Source: Promicromonospora sukumoe
GTDB lineage: Bacteria; Actinomycetota; Actinomycetes; Actinomycetales; Cellulomonadaceae
Assembly (NCBI RefSeq): GCF_014137995.1
Contig: NZ_JACGWV010000003.1
Span: forward strand, 925,850-989,849
Direction of reading: 5' to 3'
DNA: 64,000 nucleotides
Shown here: positions 34,140-43,100 of the stretch, in pieces
How the letters are laid out: every line of letters begins with the position of its first letter
How positions within the stretch are numbered: position 1 is the first letter of the stretch
The notes under the pieces: model-generated
What the model was told of the DNA's origin: nothing
What the model saw: the letters and a program-made list of their open reading frames with translations, nothing else
The model's database searches: none
Translations under genes and position numbers: made by a program

Positions 34140-36215
34140 ATGACCGCGACCGAGACCCCGGCCCGCACCCTCGACAGCTACGTCCTCGGGGCGTGGCAGC
34201 GCCCGCCGTCGGACGGCGCGGGGCAGGTCGTGCGTGACGCCTCGACCGGCGAGCCGGTCGCCGAGGTGGCCGGGCAGGGCCTCGACCTGGGGGCCGTCGT
34301 CGCCTACGGGCGGACGGTCGGCCAGGACGCGCTCGGCGCGCTGACCTTCCACCAGCGGGCGCTGCTGCTCAAGCGGCTCGCGCAGCACCTGACCGGGGTC
34401 AAGGAGGACCTGTACGAGGTCAGCCTGCGCACCGGCGGCACCAGGCGGGACGCCATGGTCGACATCGACGGCGGCATCGGCGTGCTGTTCACCTACGGGT
34501 CCAAGGGGCGCCGCGAGCTGCCGAACGCGCACCTCCTGGTCGACGGGCCGCCGGAGAGCCTGTCCCGCGACGGGTCGTTCGGCGGCCAGCACGTGCGCAC
34601 CCGGCGGCAGGGGGTCGCCTTCCAGGTCAACGCCTTCAACTTCCCCGTCTGGGGCATGCTGGAGAAGTTCGCGCCCGCCTTCCTCGCCGGCGTGCCGAGC
34701 GTCGTCAAGCCCGCCTCCGCGACGGCGTACCTCGCCGAGGCCGCGGTCCGCGCGATCGTGGACTCCGGCATCCTGCCCGACGGCGTGCTGCAGCTCGTCA
34801 GCGGCCCCGCCCGCGGGTTCCTGGACCACCTCGACGTGCGCGACACCGTGAGCTTCACCGGCTCCGCGTCCACGGCCCGGGTGCTCGCCGTCGACGACGC
34901 CGTCATCCGCCGGGGCGTGGTGCTCACCGCCGAGACCGACTCGCTGAACGCCGCCGTGCTCGGCTCGGACGTGGAGCCTGGCAGCCCGGAGTTCACGGCC
35001 TTCGTGGCCTCCGTGGTCACCGAGATGACGGTGAAGGCCGGGCAGAAGTGCACCGCGATCCGGCGCGTGATCGTCCCGGCCGACCGGCAGGACGCCGTGG
35101 TCGACGCCGTCCGCGAGCGGATCGCGCAGCGCGTCGTCGTCGGCGACCCGCGGGCCGACGGCGTCACCATGGGCGCGCTGGCGAGCGTCGCGCAGAAGGA
35201 GGAGGTGCTGCGCGGCGTCGCCGAGCTGGTCGCGGGCGGCGGGCAGATCGTCGTCGGCGACCTCGCGGAGCCCGAGGTGGTGCACGCCGACGGCACGCGC
35301 GGGCCCGCCCCGGACGGCGCGTTCGTCGCGCCCGTCCTGCTCCGGTTCCCCGACCCCGACGCGCCCGCGGTGCACGACATCGAGGCCTTCGGGCCGGTCG
35401 CGTCGGTGCTCGGCTACCGCGACCTCGACGACGCCGTGCGGCTGGCGAACCTCGGCGGCGGCTCGCTCGTCGCCACCGTCGCGTCCGCCGACCCCGCCGT
35501 CGTGCGGCACCTCGTGACGGGTATCGCGCCGATGCACGGCCGCGTGCTGGTGCTCGACCGGGACGACGCGCGCTCCTCGACCGGCCACGGCTCCCCGGTG
35601 CCGCACCTGGTGCACGGCGGACCGGGCCGAGCCGGCGGGGGCGAGGAGCTCGGCGGCGTCCGCGCCGTCGAGCACTACATGCAGCGCACGGCCCTGCAGG
35701 GCACGCCCGCCGCGCTGACCGGCCTGACCGGGCGGTGGCGGGCGGGGGCGCCGTCGAGCACGGGGACGGGCCACCCGTTCCGCAAGTCCCTGGCGGTGCT
35801 CCGGGTCGGCGACGCCGTCGAGTCCGGGCCGCGCGAGGTGACCCTCGACGACATCGCGCACTTCGCCGACTTCACCGGCGACACGTTCTACGCGCACACC
35901 GACGAGGAGGCCGCGGCGGCCAACCCGTTCTTCCCCGGCCGGGTGGCGCACGGGTACCTGCTCGTGTCGTTCGCGGCGGGGCTGTTCGTCGACCCCGCGC
36001 CGGGGCCGGTGCTCGCGAACTACGGCCTGGAGAACCTGCGCTTCCTGACGCCGGTGGTGCCCGGGGACACGCTGCGCGTGCGGTTGACGGCCGCCCAGAT
36101 CACGCCGCGCGAGGACGAGGACTACGGCGAGGTGCGGTGGGACGCCGTGCTCACCAACCAGCGCGACGAGCAGGTCGCGACGTACGAGGTGCTCACCCTC
36201 GTCGCCAAGGAGTAG
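34140..36215 (+). CDS. paaZ: bifunctional oxepin-CoA hydrolase / aldehyde dehydrogenase PaaZ
   Basis: 691 residues. The N-terminal aldehyde-dehydrogenase domain (1-~520) has VNAFNFPVWGMLEKFAPAFL, the general-base Glu in TAETDSLN and the nucleophile Cys in AGQKCTAIR. The C-terminal MaoC-type hydratase domain (~550-691) has DFTGDTFYAHTDEEAA and RVAHGYLLVSFAAGL. Together they open oxepin-CoA and oxidise the resulting semialdehyde. The length equals that of E. coli PaaZ. The ATG at 34140 follows GAGAGGAAG. A hairpin follows the gene. Confidence 0.95.
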   Translation: MTATETPARTLDSYVLGAWQRPPSDGAGQVVRDASTGEPVAEVAGQGLDLGAVVAYGRTVGQDALGALTFHQRALLLKRLAQHLTGVKEDLYEVSLRTGGTRRDAMVDIDGGIGVLFTYGSKGRRELPNAHLLVDGPPESLSRDGSFGGQHVRTRRQGVAFQVNAFNFPVWGMLEKFAPAFLAGVPSVVKPASATAYLAEAAVRAIVDSGILPDGVLQLVSGPARGFLDHLDVRDTVSFTGSASTARVLAVDDAVIRRGVVLTAETDSLNAAVLGSDVEPGSPEFTAFVASVVTEMTVKAGQKCTAIRRVIVPADRQDAVVDAVRERIAQRVVVGDPRADGVTMGALASVAQKEEVLRGVAELVAGGGQIVVGDLAEPEVVHADGTRGPAPDGAFVAPVLLRFPDPDAPAVHDIEAFGPVASVLGYRDLDDAVRLANLGGGSLVATVASADPAVVRHLVTGIAPMHGRVLVLDRDDARSSTGHGSPVPHLVHGGPGRAGGGEELGGVRAVEHYMQRTALQGTPAALTGLTGRWRAGAPSSTGTGHPFRKSLAVLRVGDAVESGPREVTLDDIAHFADFTGDTFYAHTDEEAAAANPFFPGRVAHGYLLVSFAAGLFVDPAPGPVLANYGLENLRFLTPVVPGDTLRVRLTAAQITPREDEDYGEVRWDAVLTNQRDEQVATYEVLTLVAKE

Positions 36216-36234
36216 GCCCCGCCCGGAACTGTGG

Positions 36235-36264
36235 CCGGGGGCCCACCCGCTGTTGGGCCCCCGG
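36235..36264 (+). terminator. hairpin after paaZ
   Basis: CCGGGGGCCCA / TGGGCCCCCGG, 11-bp perfect arms with an 8-base loop, 20 bp after the paaZ stop. No T-tract. It separates the paa genes from the pilin-like gene. Confidence 0.65.
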
Positions 36265-36336
36265 TCCCATGCGACCGTCACTCGAACAGGTCCCGGGACC
36301 GTGGCGCCCTATGCCCACGATGCCTAGTTTGCTCCT

Positions 36337-38832
36337 ATGTCTCCATTCCATCGCGCGATCTTCCGTCGCACTGCGGAGCGATGGCGTTCCCGAACGACTG
36401 CCTCCGGACAGCTCGGTCAGGGGATGGTCGAGTTCGTGGGTCTGGTCGCACTCCTCGTGGTCGTGATCGGCGTCGTGTTCGCGGCAGCGACCCCGGTGGG
36501 CCGGGACATCAGCGCGGAGCTGCTCTGCGTCGTGCAGAGCAGCTTCGAGGACGGCCCTGAGGATTGCTCCACCGGCTCGGGCGACGAGAGCGGATCGGGC
36601 GACGAGGACGACGCGGGGGACGAGGAAGACACCGGGGACGAGGAAGACACGGGCGACAGCTATAGCCCGCCGTCGGGTGACTGCGAGCAGGACGTCACCT
36701 TCGACAAGACCAACCTCGACGAGGAGTACTCCACGCACGTGGTCGAGATCGGTTGCGTCTGGTACTGGGTGCCGACGATCTGCGCGTCGGGTGACCTGCC
36801 CGAGGGCTGGTTCGACCGGGAGGACGACGAGCGGGTCTACCTCGGGGACGAGATCCAGGATTTCGTCGACTGTGTCACGGACGGATTCGGCGAGCCGAGC
36901 GACGACCCCGACAGCGAGGAGTGCGTCAACACGGCCCCGACCAGCGAGGACATCGACGAAGATGTTCCCAACGTGCAGGTGGGGTGCAAGGACCTGCCGG
37001 TGCCCGTGGGCTGCGAGGCCGAGTGGGAGGCCTACCGGGACGCGGATCCGGGCGCGGATCGTGCGGGGGAGCAGCGGGAGCTACGCGAGTGCGTGGAAGA
37101 GGCGTACGACTCGATGGAGCCGGACTGTTTCATCGAGGTGACCGGGCACGTCGACCAGACCAACGTGAAGTTCCTCTTCTTCCGCTTCGGCGACAGCCAG
37201 GGCTCGCTGATCGAGCAGCTGGGTGACGGCCGCGTGCGTATCCACATCCTCGACGGCGTCGAGATGGGTGCCGGGGTCAGCGGTGACGGCGTCGGCGGCT
37301 CGCCGATCAGCTTCGACGTCGCGGGCATCACGGGTTACACCAACGACACGACCTACGAGTTCACGTCCATGGAGGACGCCCAGGAGTGGATCGACTGGTA
37401 CGCGGAGTACGACTCGGTCCGTAACAGCACCGGCCAGGAGAACTGCACGGGCTACTCCTACGGCCCTCAGTACTGCCCGGGCGTCGATGACCGGAGCGAC
37501 CGGCTCGAGGAGCTGGCCGACGAGGAGCCTGAGCACCACGTGGCCGGTTCGGCCGACGTGGACGTCAAGAAGGTCAAGCTCTCCGGAGGGCTGACCTTCG
37601 AGACGGACAGCGGCCCTGTCAACATCGAGGGCAGCGTCGAGGGCGGTTACGAGGGCGAGATCCAGATCGAGAGCCGCAAATGGTCCGACGGCAGCTACGA
37701 GGTGGCCTACCAGTCCTCCGACATCGGCGCGTTCATCATCGGAGCGGGGCTGGCGGGGGACAAGCCCTTCACGAAGGACAAGAAGGACAAGGAGAAGTCG
37801 GACGATGACGACGAGTCGGGGGCGGGCGGCAGCGTAGGTGGCACGAAGAGCGTCGAGTGGAAGGGCACGACCCGCACCACGGTGATCTGGGGTCCGGACG
37901 GTGAGCTGGCCCAGATGTACATCACGATGGACGACCAGGTGCTGCAGACGCTCAAGGACGCCGGCGTCGATCTGGAGGCGACGTTGCCGTACGGGTTCAC
38001 GGCCGGCGGCGGCTACAACAGCTCGGAGCAGGAGGGGACCGCGACGGTGAAGGAGCTGATCATCGACTTCAACCAGTACCCCGAGCTGCGCGACTCCCTG
38101 GGGCCGAAGATCGACGAGGTCTTCCCGGGTGGCAAGGACGGCGACCTTCAGAAGGACGACGTCGAGATGGACGGCAACGACTCCGAAGGCGGTGGGATCT
38201 ACGAGGTCGCCGAGGAGTACGGAAACGTCCGCGAGCTGGACTACGACACCACGAAGACCACCGAGAGCGGTAACACCAACATCAGCTGGCAGGGCCTGGA
38301 CCTGCTTGACGTCGAGTGGGCCACGGTCGATGAGGAACGGACCCTGAACGAGTCCTCGCTGGAGGTGACCGATGTGAACGGCGACAAGCAGATCGTCGAT
38401 CCGGCACCGCGATGCAACCACGTCGAGTTCGAGCCGGACGACGGGTACTACACCGATGACTTCTCCGCGCCGGGTACCGAGTTCGACATGTACGACAACG
38501 ACAGCCCGCGATTCACGGACGGCACCTACCCCGGTACCGACTACGACGGCGACGTGCCGGGCGACAACGACGACCTGACCGAGTCGCTCGTCGACGAGTA
38601 CTCCGCGGCCTACCCGGACAAGAACATCCTGGTGGTCAAGGACTTCGACAACTTCGACTTCAACTTCGTGGGCGGCTTCGACCACCTCGCAACGGTCGAC
38701 GGCATGGACGTGATCGCGCTGGACGGCGGCACGGTCAAGAACAACGGCGACGGCGGTTACAACAACTGGCGGTTCCGGGGGCAGTTCGACTACGACAGCG
38801 ACGAGAAGATCGTGAGGTTCGAGGAGAAGTAG
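36337..38832 (+). CDS. oversized Flp/Tad-type prepilin-like protein with large acidic C-terminal region
   Basis: 831 residues. The N-terminus is a class-III (Flp-type) prepilin: a basic leader, then G27|QGMVEFVGLVALLVVVIGVV, with Glu at +5 and a single hydrophobic helix ending AATPVG, closely matching the small Flp pilin in the same locus. An Asp/Glu/Ser/Gly linker (about 75-105) follows. The next ~700 residues are acidic, Asp/Gly/Tyr-rich and beta-like, with around a dozen cysteines that could form disulfides; I recognise no domain. Probably an exported pilus-associated or surface protein. It is convergent with the tad locus. The start is the ATG at 36337. Confidence 0.8.
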   Translation: MSPFHRAIFRRTAERWRSRTTASGQLGQGMVEFVGLVALLVVVIGVVFAAATPVGRDISAELLCVVQSSFEDGPEDCSTGSGDESGSGDEDDAGDEEDTGDEEDTGDSYSPPSGDCEQDVTFDKTNLDEEYSTHVVEIGCVWYWVPTICASGDLPEGWFDREDDERVYLGDEIQDFVDCVTDGFGEPSDDPDSEECVNTAPTSEDIDEDVPNVQVGCKDLPVPVGCEAEWEAYRDADPGADRAGEQRELRECVEEAYDSMEPDCFIEVTGHVDQTNVKFLFFRFGDSQGSLIEQLGDGRVRIHILDGVEMGAGVSGDGVGGSPISFDVAGITGYTNDTTYEFTSMEDAQEWIDWYAEYDSVRNSTGQENCTGYSYGPQYCPGVDDRSDRLEELADEEPEHHVAGSADVDVKKVKLSGGLTFETDSGPVNIEGSVEGGYEGEIQIESRKWSDGSYEVAYQSSDIGAFIIGAGLAGDKPFTKDKKDKEKSDDDDESGAGGSVGGTKSVEWKGTTRTTVIWGPDGELAQMYITMDDQVLQTLKDAGVDLEATLPYGFTAGGGYNSSEQEGTATVKELIIDFNQYPELRDSLGPKIDEVFPGGKDGDLQKDDVEMDGNDSEGGGIYEVAEEYGNVRELDYDTTKTTESGNTNISWQGLDLLDVEWATVDEERTLNESSLEVTDVNGDKQIVDPAPRCNHVEFEPDDGYYTDDFSAPGTEFDMYDNDSPRFTDGTYPGTDYDGDVPGDNDDLTESLVDEYSAAYPDKNILVVKDFDNFDFNFVGGFDHLATVDGMDVIALDGGTVKNNGDGGYNNWRFRGQFDYDSDEKIVRFEEK

Positions 38833-38836
38833 CCCG

Positions 38837-38853
38837 GGGCGCAGATTGCGCCC
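38837..38853. terminator. hairpin between convergent prepilin-like genes
   Basis: GGGCGCA / TGCGCCC arms (7 bp) with a 3-base loop, flanked by CCGG on both sides, five bases after the stop of the 831-residue gene. Confidence 0.55.
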
Positions 38854-38930
38854 ACCGGGGTCAGCCGCCGCCGTCGATCGCTCGTCTGACAGCGAGCCGG
38901 ACGCGAGCTTCGAGCCGGGCGAGCGGCACC

Positions 38931-39737
38931 TCAGTCGATGTGGACCTCGTAGACGGTGCTCGACGGGTCGAAGTACGAGGTCTCGCCCTCTTCGAAGTAG
39001 TGCTTGTACTCGTACCCGTCATCGCCCTTGTAGATGAACCACCCGGTGTGCTCGCCGGCGTCGAACCGCTCGACCCCTTCCTGGTCGATGTTGATCGTGC
39101 CGGGTCCGTCGACGCACACGCTGGGCGTTGCCGCGCCGGCACCGCTGAGGGAGTTGGCCTCCCAGGAGAACCTGACGTTGTCGTTCGGGTACCAGCCCAG
39201 GATGTTGAAGTTGCACTCGAACCACCCCACCTGCTCGATCTCGCCCTCGGACTCACCGGGCTCCATCGCGCCGTCCCACACGCCCTCGCAGCTGTCGTCC
39301 GTGGTGCAGTCGTCCTCGGGGTCGTACGGGGGAAGGTCTTCCTCGTCCACCTTCTCCACCCCGCACCCCAGGGTTCCCAGCGGAAAGAGGCAGACTGCGG
39401 TCTCACCGTCCTCGAGCTTCTCGGGCTGGCAGAACTCCCAGTCGTCCTGACAGCGCAGAGCGGTGTCGGGGCCCAGGCCGCCAGGCAGATCGACCTCACG
39501 GTCGTCCTCGTCGTCGGCTTCGACCTCGCCGGGTTCGCAGGCCGCGTCGGTTTCCTGGACCGACCCGATGTCCTGGAACGCACACGTCATGCTCGCTATG
39601 ACGGCACCGCCCACGGGGGTCGTCATAGCGACGACCGCGGCCACGATCACGATGACGACAGCCACCACACCGATGTACTCGACCGTGCCCTGACCACGCT
39701 CGCTACGGGCCGTGGACGCCTGCCAAAAAATGGACAT
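38931..39737 (-). CDS. large acidic Flp-type prepilin-like protein
   Basis: 268 residues. The leader ends at G15 with cleavage motif G|QGTVEYIGVV (Glu at +5) and hydrophobic helix VVAVVIVIVAAVVAMTTPVG, followed by an acidic, Cys-containing domain (about 10 Cys) of unknown fold rich in Asp/Glu and aromatic residues. It resembles the 831-residue protein in layout but is a different sequence. I chose ATG 39737, preceded by GAAGG at five bases; ATG 39749 (four residues longer) has no ribosome site. Last gene of the leftward tad run, 102 bp after its neighbour. Candidate minor pilin or adhesin. Confidence 0.8.
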   Translation of the reverse strand: MSIFWQASTARSERGQGTVEYIGVVAVVIVIVAAVVAMTTPVGGAVIASMTCAFQDIGSVQETDAACEPGEVEADDEDDREVDLPGGLGPDTALRCQDDWEFCQPEKLEDGETAVCLFPLGTLGCGVEKVDEEDLPPYDPEDDCTTDDSCEGVWDGAMEPGESEGEIEQVGWFECNFNILGWYPNDNVRFSWEANSLSGAGAATPSVCVDGPGTINIDQEGVERFDAGEHTGWFIYKGDDGYEYKHYFEEGETSYFDPSSTVYEVHID

Positions 39738-39839
39738 TTCGACCTTCATGAGAGAGGCAAGAGCATACCGCGGCGTGCGGGCGGGTACAGGGCCCAGGGC
39801 TCCAACTGGATCCAGGGCTGGGGCTCTCGGCCGGACCGC

Positions 39840-40547
39840 TCAGTCGACGAGCACGATGCGGCTGCCGTAACCGTCGACCTCGGGTGCCTCCCAGGCCGGC
39901 TCCTCGTCCTCTTCCTCGTCGCCGTCCCCGGGCTCCTCGCTGCCAGGGTCCTCACCCTGGTCCTCGCCCGGCATCTCGTCCTCGTCCGGCTCGGTGACGC
40001 ACTCGCCGTCGATCATCCAGCCGAGGCTGCCGTCGTCCTCGCACAGCCCGCCGTTGAGCTTGATCTGCGCCGTGGCCTCCGCCTTCGAACGGATCTCGGC
40101 GACGGGCACCTCGTCCTCGTGCTCCACCTCGACCCACACCCTGAGGCTGTCGACGTCGTAGTCGAAGTCGGCCAGCTCGGCGCCGTTGGCCTCCGCGTAC
40201 GCCGTGGCGGCCTCCTCCATCTTGTCCGCGACCACCAGGGTGAGCAGCAGCTCCTCGATGATTCCCCAGAAGTCGCCGAAGTCGCCGGGCAGCAGGTGCA
40301 GCCCGTGCAGCGCGCCCAGGTGCTCGTCCCACTCCTGGGCGGCTGCCAGCGCGGCTGAGTCGGCCGCGGTGCCGGCCTCGCGCCGGTCGTTCGTCGCCGA
40401 GCCCACCATCGAGATCACCAGCACAGCGACGCTCAGCATGCCGACGGCGATCGGGATGGCCATGACGTGCAACGAACCGCGCTCGCGGTCCTCGTCGTGC
40501 CGCCACCGGGCGAAGAGCGGGCGGCGGTGCCGTTGGCTGCGTCCCAT
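39840..40547 (-). CDS. Tad-like (TadG/TadE-N type) pilus assembly protein
   Basis: 235 residues. A basic N-terminus ending ERGSLHVMAI, one membrane segment (about 29-49), then ATNDRREAGTAADSAALAAAQ, the signature of the putative Flp pilus assembly Tad domain that starts TadG proteins. The usual VWA domain of TadG is absent. Instead there is an exported ~190-residue region ending in a strongly acidic Glu/Asp/Pro tail. The ATG at 40547 lies 6 bp after the stop of the OmpA-like gene. Confidence 0.75.
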   Translation of the reverse strand: MGRSQRHRRPLFARWRHDEDRERGSLHVMAIPIAVGMLSVAVLVISMVGSATNDRREAGTAADSAALAAAQEWDEHLGALHGLHLLPGDFGDFWGIIEELLLTLVVADKMEEAATAYAEANGAELADFDYDVDSLRVWVEVEHEDEVPVAEIRSKAEATAQIKLNGGLCEDDGSLGWMIDGECVTEPDEDEMPGEDQGEDPGSEEPGDGDEEEDEEPAWEAPEVDGYGSRIVLVD

Positions 40548-40553
40548 GATGGC

Positions 40554-42077
40554 TCAGTCTCCTGTCGGGGCTTCGGTCACCGGCACGTCGGTGATCCGGA
40601 AACGGTCCGGTGCGTCGACGGTCACCGTGTCCTGGCCGGTGTCGGGCCACACGACGGTGATCAGCGTGGACTCGCCGCGGCCCATGGGCTTGACCTCCTC
40701 GTCGCCGAGCAGCCGCCGCAGGACGAAACCGACGGTCTCGTCCTCCGTGTAGTCGAAGGGCAGCACGCGCTCCTCGGTGCCGAGCAGCGAGAGGTTGTGG
40801 GCCCCGGCGAGGTCGCCCAGGGCACCGAACTGCCGGTCGCCGATCTGCTTCAGGTAGGCCGGGAGGAACCAGGCCGGGTCGATCGAGCCGCCGCTCGTGC
40901 GTTTCGCCACGAGCGTGCCCACTATCGCGCCGGGCCGACGCACCAGCGACTCCACCTCGATCGCGTACTCGCCACCATCCGTGGAGATGGTGACGGGGCC
41001 GTTCTCTGCGGACGGGGCGTCGGTCTCGGGGATGTCGTCCTTCGAGTCGGCCTCGACGACCAGGCTGCCGCGGAAGTGGATCTCGACGCGCCGGTTCGCG
41101 GCCCGCGCCTCCGGGCTCGTGCCCTCGGCGATCGGCTCGCTCTCGCCGCGCCCGTCCTCGGTCACCGTGAAGTCGCCGGCGAGGGCGGCGCGCAGCCGGT
41201 CGGCGACGGACCGGGCGCGGCGCTCGGACAGCGTCTGGTTGTAGGCATCGGTGTCGACGTCGTCGGTGTGGCCCACCACCTGCACGTCACCGGCGTCCGC
41301 CTGCTTCTTGATCGATGCGGCGGCCCGGTCCACGACGCCCTGTGCCTTCTTCGACAGCGTGTGCTTGTCGGAGGCGAAGAGGACGTCGGACGCGAGGGTG
41401 ACCGTGACCTCGTCGTCCTCCGCGGAGGTCGCCGACCCGGCGTCGTGGCTGCGGGTGAATGCCCGGATCTTCTTCGTCTCCGCGTCGTCGACACCGCCGA
41501 CCCGGGCGACGGCGTCCTCGAAGTCGTCGCCCGCCGCGACCACGGGTACGGTCACGACGCCGAAGCCGGGGAACAGCACGTCCACCGACTCGTCCGCGGG
41601 CGCCGCGAAGACCGCGACCGCCGAGCCCTGGAGGGTGTCGTCGGCCGTCCAGTCGATCGCGGCGGCGGGCAGGTCGCCGGAGGCCTCGGCCACGGGGTGG
41701 ACGCGAGCCTCGGCGGCGTCGAAGAGCCGGACGCCACGGCCGTCGGTGGAGGCGCTGCCGAGCCCGCCGAGGTTCAGGACGATGGTCGACAGCTCCACCG
41801 GTCTCGGCGACGTCGCGTGGAGGTCGTACCGCAGGACGGCCAGGTCACCGTCGACCTCGACGGGACGCACGTCGAAGCTCACCCGCGCGCCGTGCCAGTC
41901 CCGCTCCACGGAGACGACCTCGCCCGGAGGCGGGGAGCCTTCGGGCGAGGTCGGGTCTGCCGATGCGTCAGCCGGGGGCTCCGCCGTCGGACCGGGCTCG
42001 GTGGTACCGAGGAGCCCGCAACCTGCCGACAGGGCCACGAGACCGGCCGCAAGGGTGGTGAGCGCGGTCCTACGCAT
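40554..42077 (-). CDS. OmpA-domain lipoprotein of the tad locus
   Basis: 507 residues. Signal with lipobox LSAGC (Cys20), a Pro/Thr/Ser linker, a beta-rich N-terminal domain of unknown family, and an OmpA/MotB-type peptidoglycan-binding domain (about 250-350; VVGHTDDVDTDAYNQTLSER and ANRRVEIHF). A further ~130-residue domain follows OmpA. In a monoderm it would be tethered to the membrane and bind the wall, perhaps anchoring the pilus. ATG 42077, 29 bp after the Flp stop. Confidence 0.85.
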   Translation of the reverse strand: MRRTALTTLAAGLVALSAGCGLLGTTEPGPTAEPPADASADPTSPEGSPPPGEVVSVERDWHGARVSFDVRPVEVDGDLAVLRYDLHATSPRPVELSTIVLNLGGLGSASTDGRGVRLFDAAEARVHPVAEASGDLPAAAIDWTADDTLQGSAVAVFAAPADESVDVLFPGFGVVTVPVVAAGDDFEDAVARVGGVDDAETKKIRAFTRSHDAGSATSAEDDEVTVTLASDVLFASDKHTLSKKAQGVVDRAAASIKKQADAGDVQVVGHTDDVDTDAYNQTLSERRARSVADRLRAALAGDFTVTEDGRGESEPIAEGTSPEARAANRRVEIHFRGSLVVEADSKDDIPETDAPSAENGPVTISTDGGEYAIEVESLVRRPGAIVGTLVAKRTSGGSIDPAWFLPAYLKQIGDRQFGALGDLAGAHNLSLLGTEERVLPFDYTEDETVGFVLRRLLGDEEVKPMGRGESTLITVVWPDTGQDTVTVDAPDRFRITDVPVTEAPTGD

Positions 42078-42106
42078 CGGTACCTCCGTCGTCGTTCTCG
42101 GGTAGA

Positions 42107-42343
42107 TCAGGCGGTGCCGCCGATCTTGTTCACTGCCGCCGTGAGCTTGGTGATGATCGCGGTGCCGATGGGCGTGGCGCCGGCAATGACGGCGGTGACG
42201 ATCGCCACGACGACCAGGATGATGCCGATGTACTCGACGCTGCCCTGCCCACGCTCCTCGTCGATGAAACGGTCCATCGCGCGAGCGGTGCGGAAGCGCA
42301 GCATCGTGTGAGCGTCAATCGCCTTCTGGTGCAGCTTCGACAT
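42107..42343 (-). CDS. flp: Flp-family type IVb pilin
   Basis: 78 residues, the size of Flp/Fap pilins. Leader, then G32|QGSVEYIGIILVVVAIVTAV with Glu at +5, and a short amphipathic C-terminus (TAIITKLTAAVNKI). It is the presumed main pilus subunit. The ATG at 42343 has an excellent GGAGG ribosome site, while an in-frame start at 42451 lacks one. Its prepilin peptidase (TadV) is not in the window. Confidence 0.92.
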   Translation of the reverse strand: MSKLHQKAIDAHTMLRFRTARAMDRFIDEERGQGSVEYIGIILVVVAIVTAVIAGATPIGTAIITKLTAAVNKIGGTA

Positions 42344-42407
42344 GGTGTCCTCCATAGCTCGGTATCCGGTGTCGGCTACGGAACCGGCCGTAACCACACC
42401 GACGAAC

Positions 42408-43100
42408 CTACGGAGCCGCGGACCTCGCGCCCAGGGTGCCCGGTCCCACACCAGGGCCCGTTCTGCCTGGGCCCAGGGTCCTACCGGTGTCCTGGTCCTG
42501 GTGCAGCCAGCGGACGATGGCCTGGCTCCGGGTGGTGACGCCGAGCTTGGCGAACAGGCTGTTGAGGTGGTTCTTCACGGTCTTCTCGGAGAGGACGAGG
42601 TGCGCCGCGACCTCCCGGTTGGAGAGCCCGCCGGCCACGAGGTCCATCACCTCGGCCTCGCGCGGGGACAGCAGGCTCCGTACGGCGGGCGCCGCGGCCG
42701 GGGCGGCGGCCTCGACCCGGAGCGTCGAGACGCCGGAGACCACCTGGCTCCCGTTCCGGCACAGCCGGATCGCGTCCAGCATCGCTCCCGGCTCCAGCAC
42801 GCCGTGGACGAGGTACCCGGCGGCGCCGGCCGCCATCGCCTCGGAGACCGCGGCCGGGTCGTCGGTGTGCGTCAACATCACCACCGTGGCCCCGGAGAGC
42901 CGTGGCAGGAGCTCCAACCCGCTCATCAGGGGCATCCGCACGTCCAACAGCACGACGTCGACCTGCCCGGAGTCCACGCGCGCCACCGCCTCCTCGGGAT
43001 CGCCGGTGTCGTCCACCGAGGTCACGCCGTCGGTCCCCTCCAGGAGGCTTCGCAGGCCCATCCGGATGATCGGGTTGTCGTCCACGGTGAGAATTCGCAT
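42408..43100 (-). CDS. NarL/LuxR-family response regulator
   Basis: 230 residues. Receiver domain with phosphoacceptor Asp in VVLLDVRMPLMSG (about residue 52) and C-terminal LuxR HTH (LSPREAEVMDLVAGGLSNRE, VSEKTVKNHLNSLF-like). Its start overlaps the stop of the kinase gene (TGATG). Embedded in the tad locus, immediately before the major pilin gene, which it may regulate. A Gly/Arg-rich tail extends beyond the HTH. Confidence 0.92.
   Translation of the reverse strand: MRILTVDDNPIIRMGLRSLLEGTDGVTSVDDTGDPEEAVARVDSGQVDVVLLDVRMPLMSGLELLPRLSGATVVMLTHTDDPAAVSEAMAAGAAGYLVHGVLEPGAMLDAIRLCRNGSQVVSGVSTLRVEAAAPAAAPAVRSLLSPREAEVMDLVAGGLSNREVAAHLVLSEKTVKNHLNSLFAKLGVTTRSQAIVRWLHQDQDTGRTLGPGRTGPGVGPGTLGARSAAP

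Noticed and set aside
36560..36660. Short GA-rich repeats in the 831-residue gene as a possible slippage tract or contingency locus
   Set aside because: The units are codon-phased Asp/Glu/Gly linkers of six to nine bases with varied sequence, so a length switch would not shift the frame; kept as a linker only.
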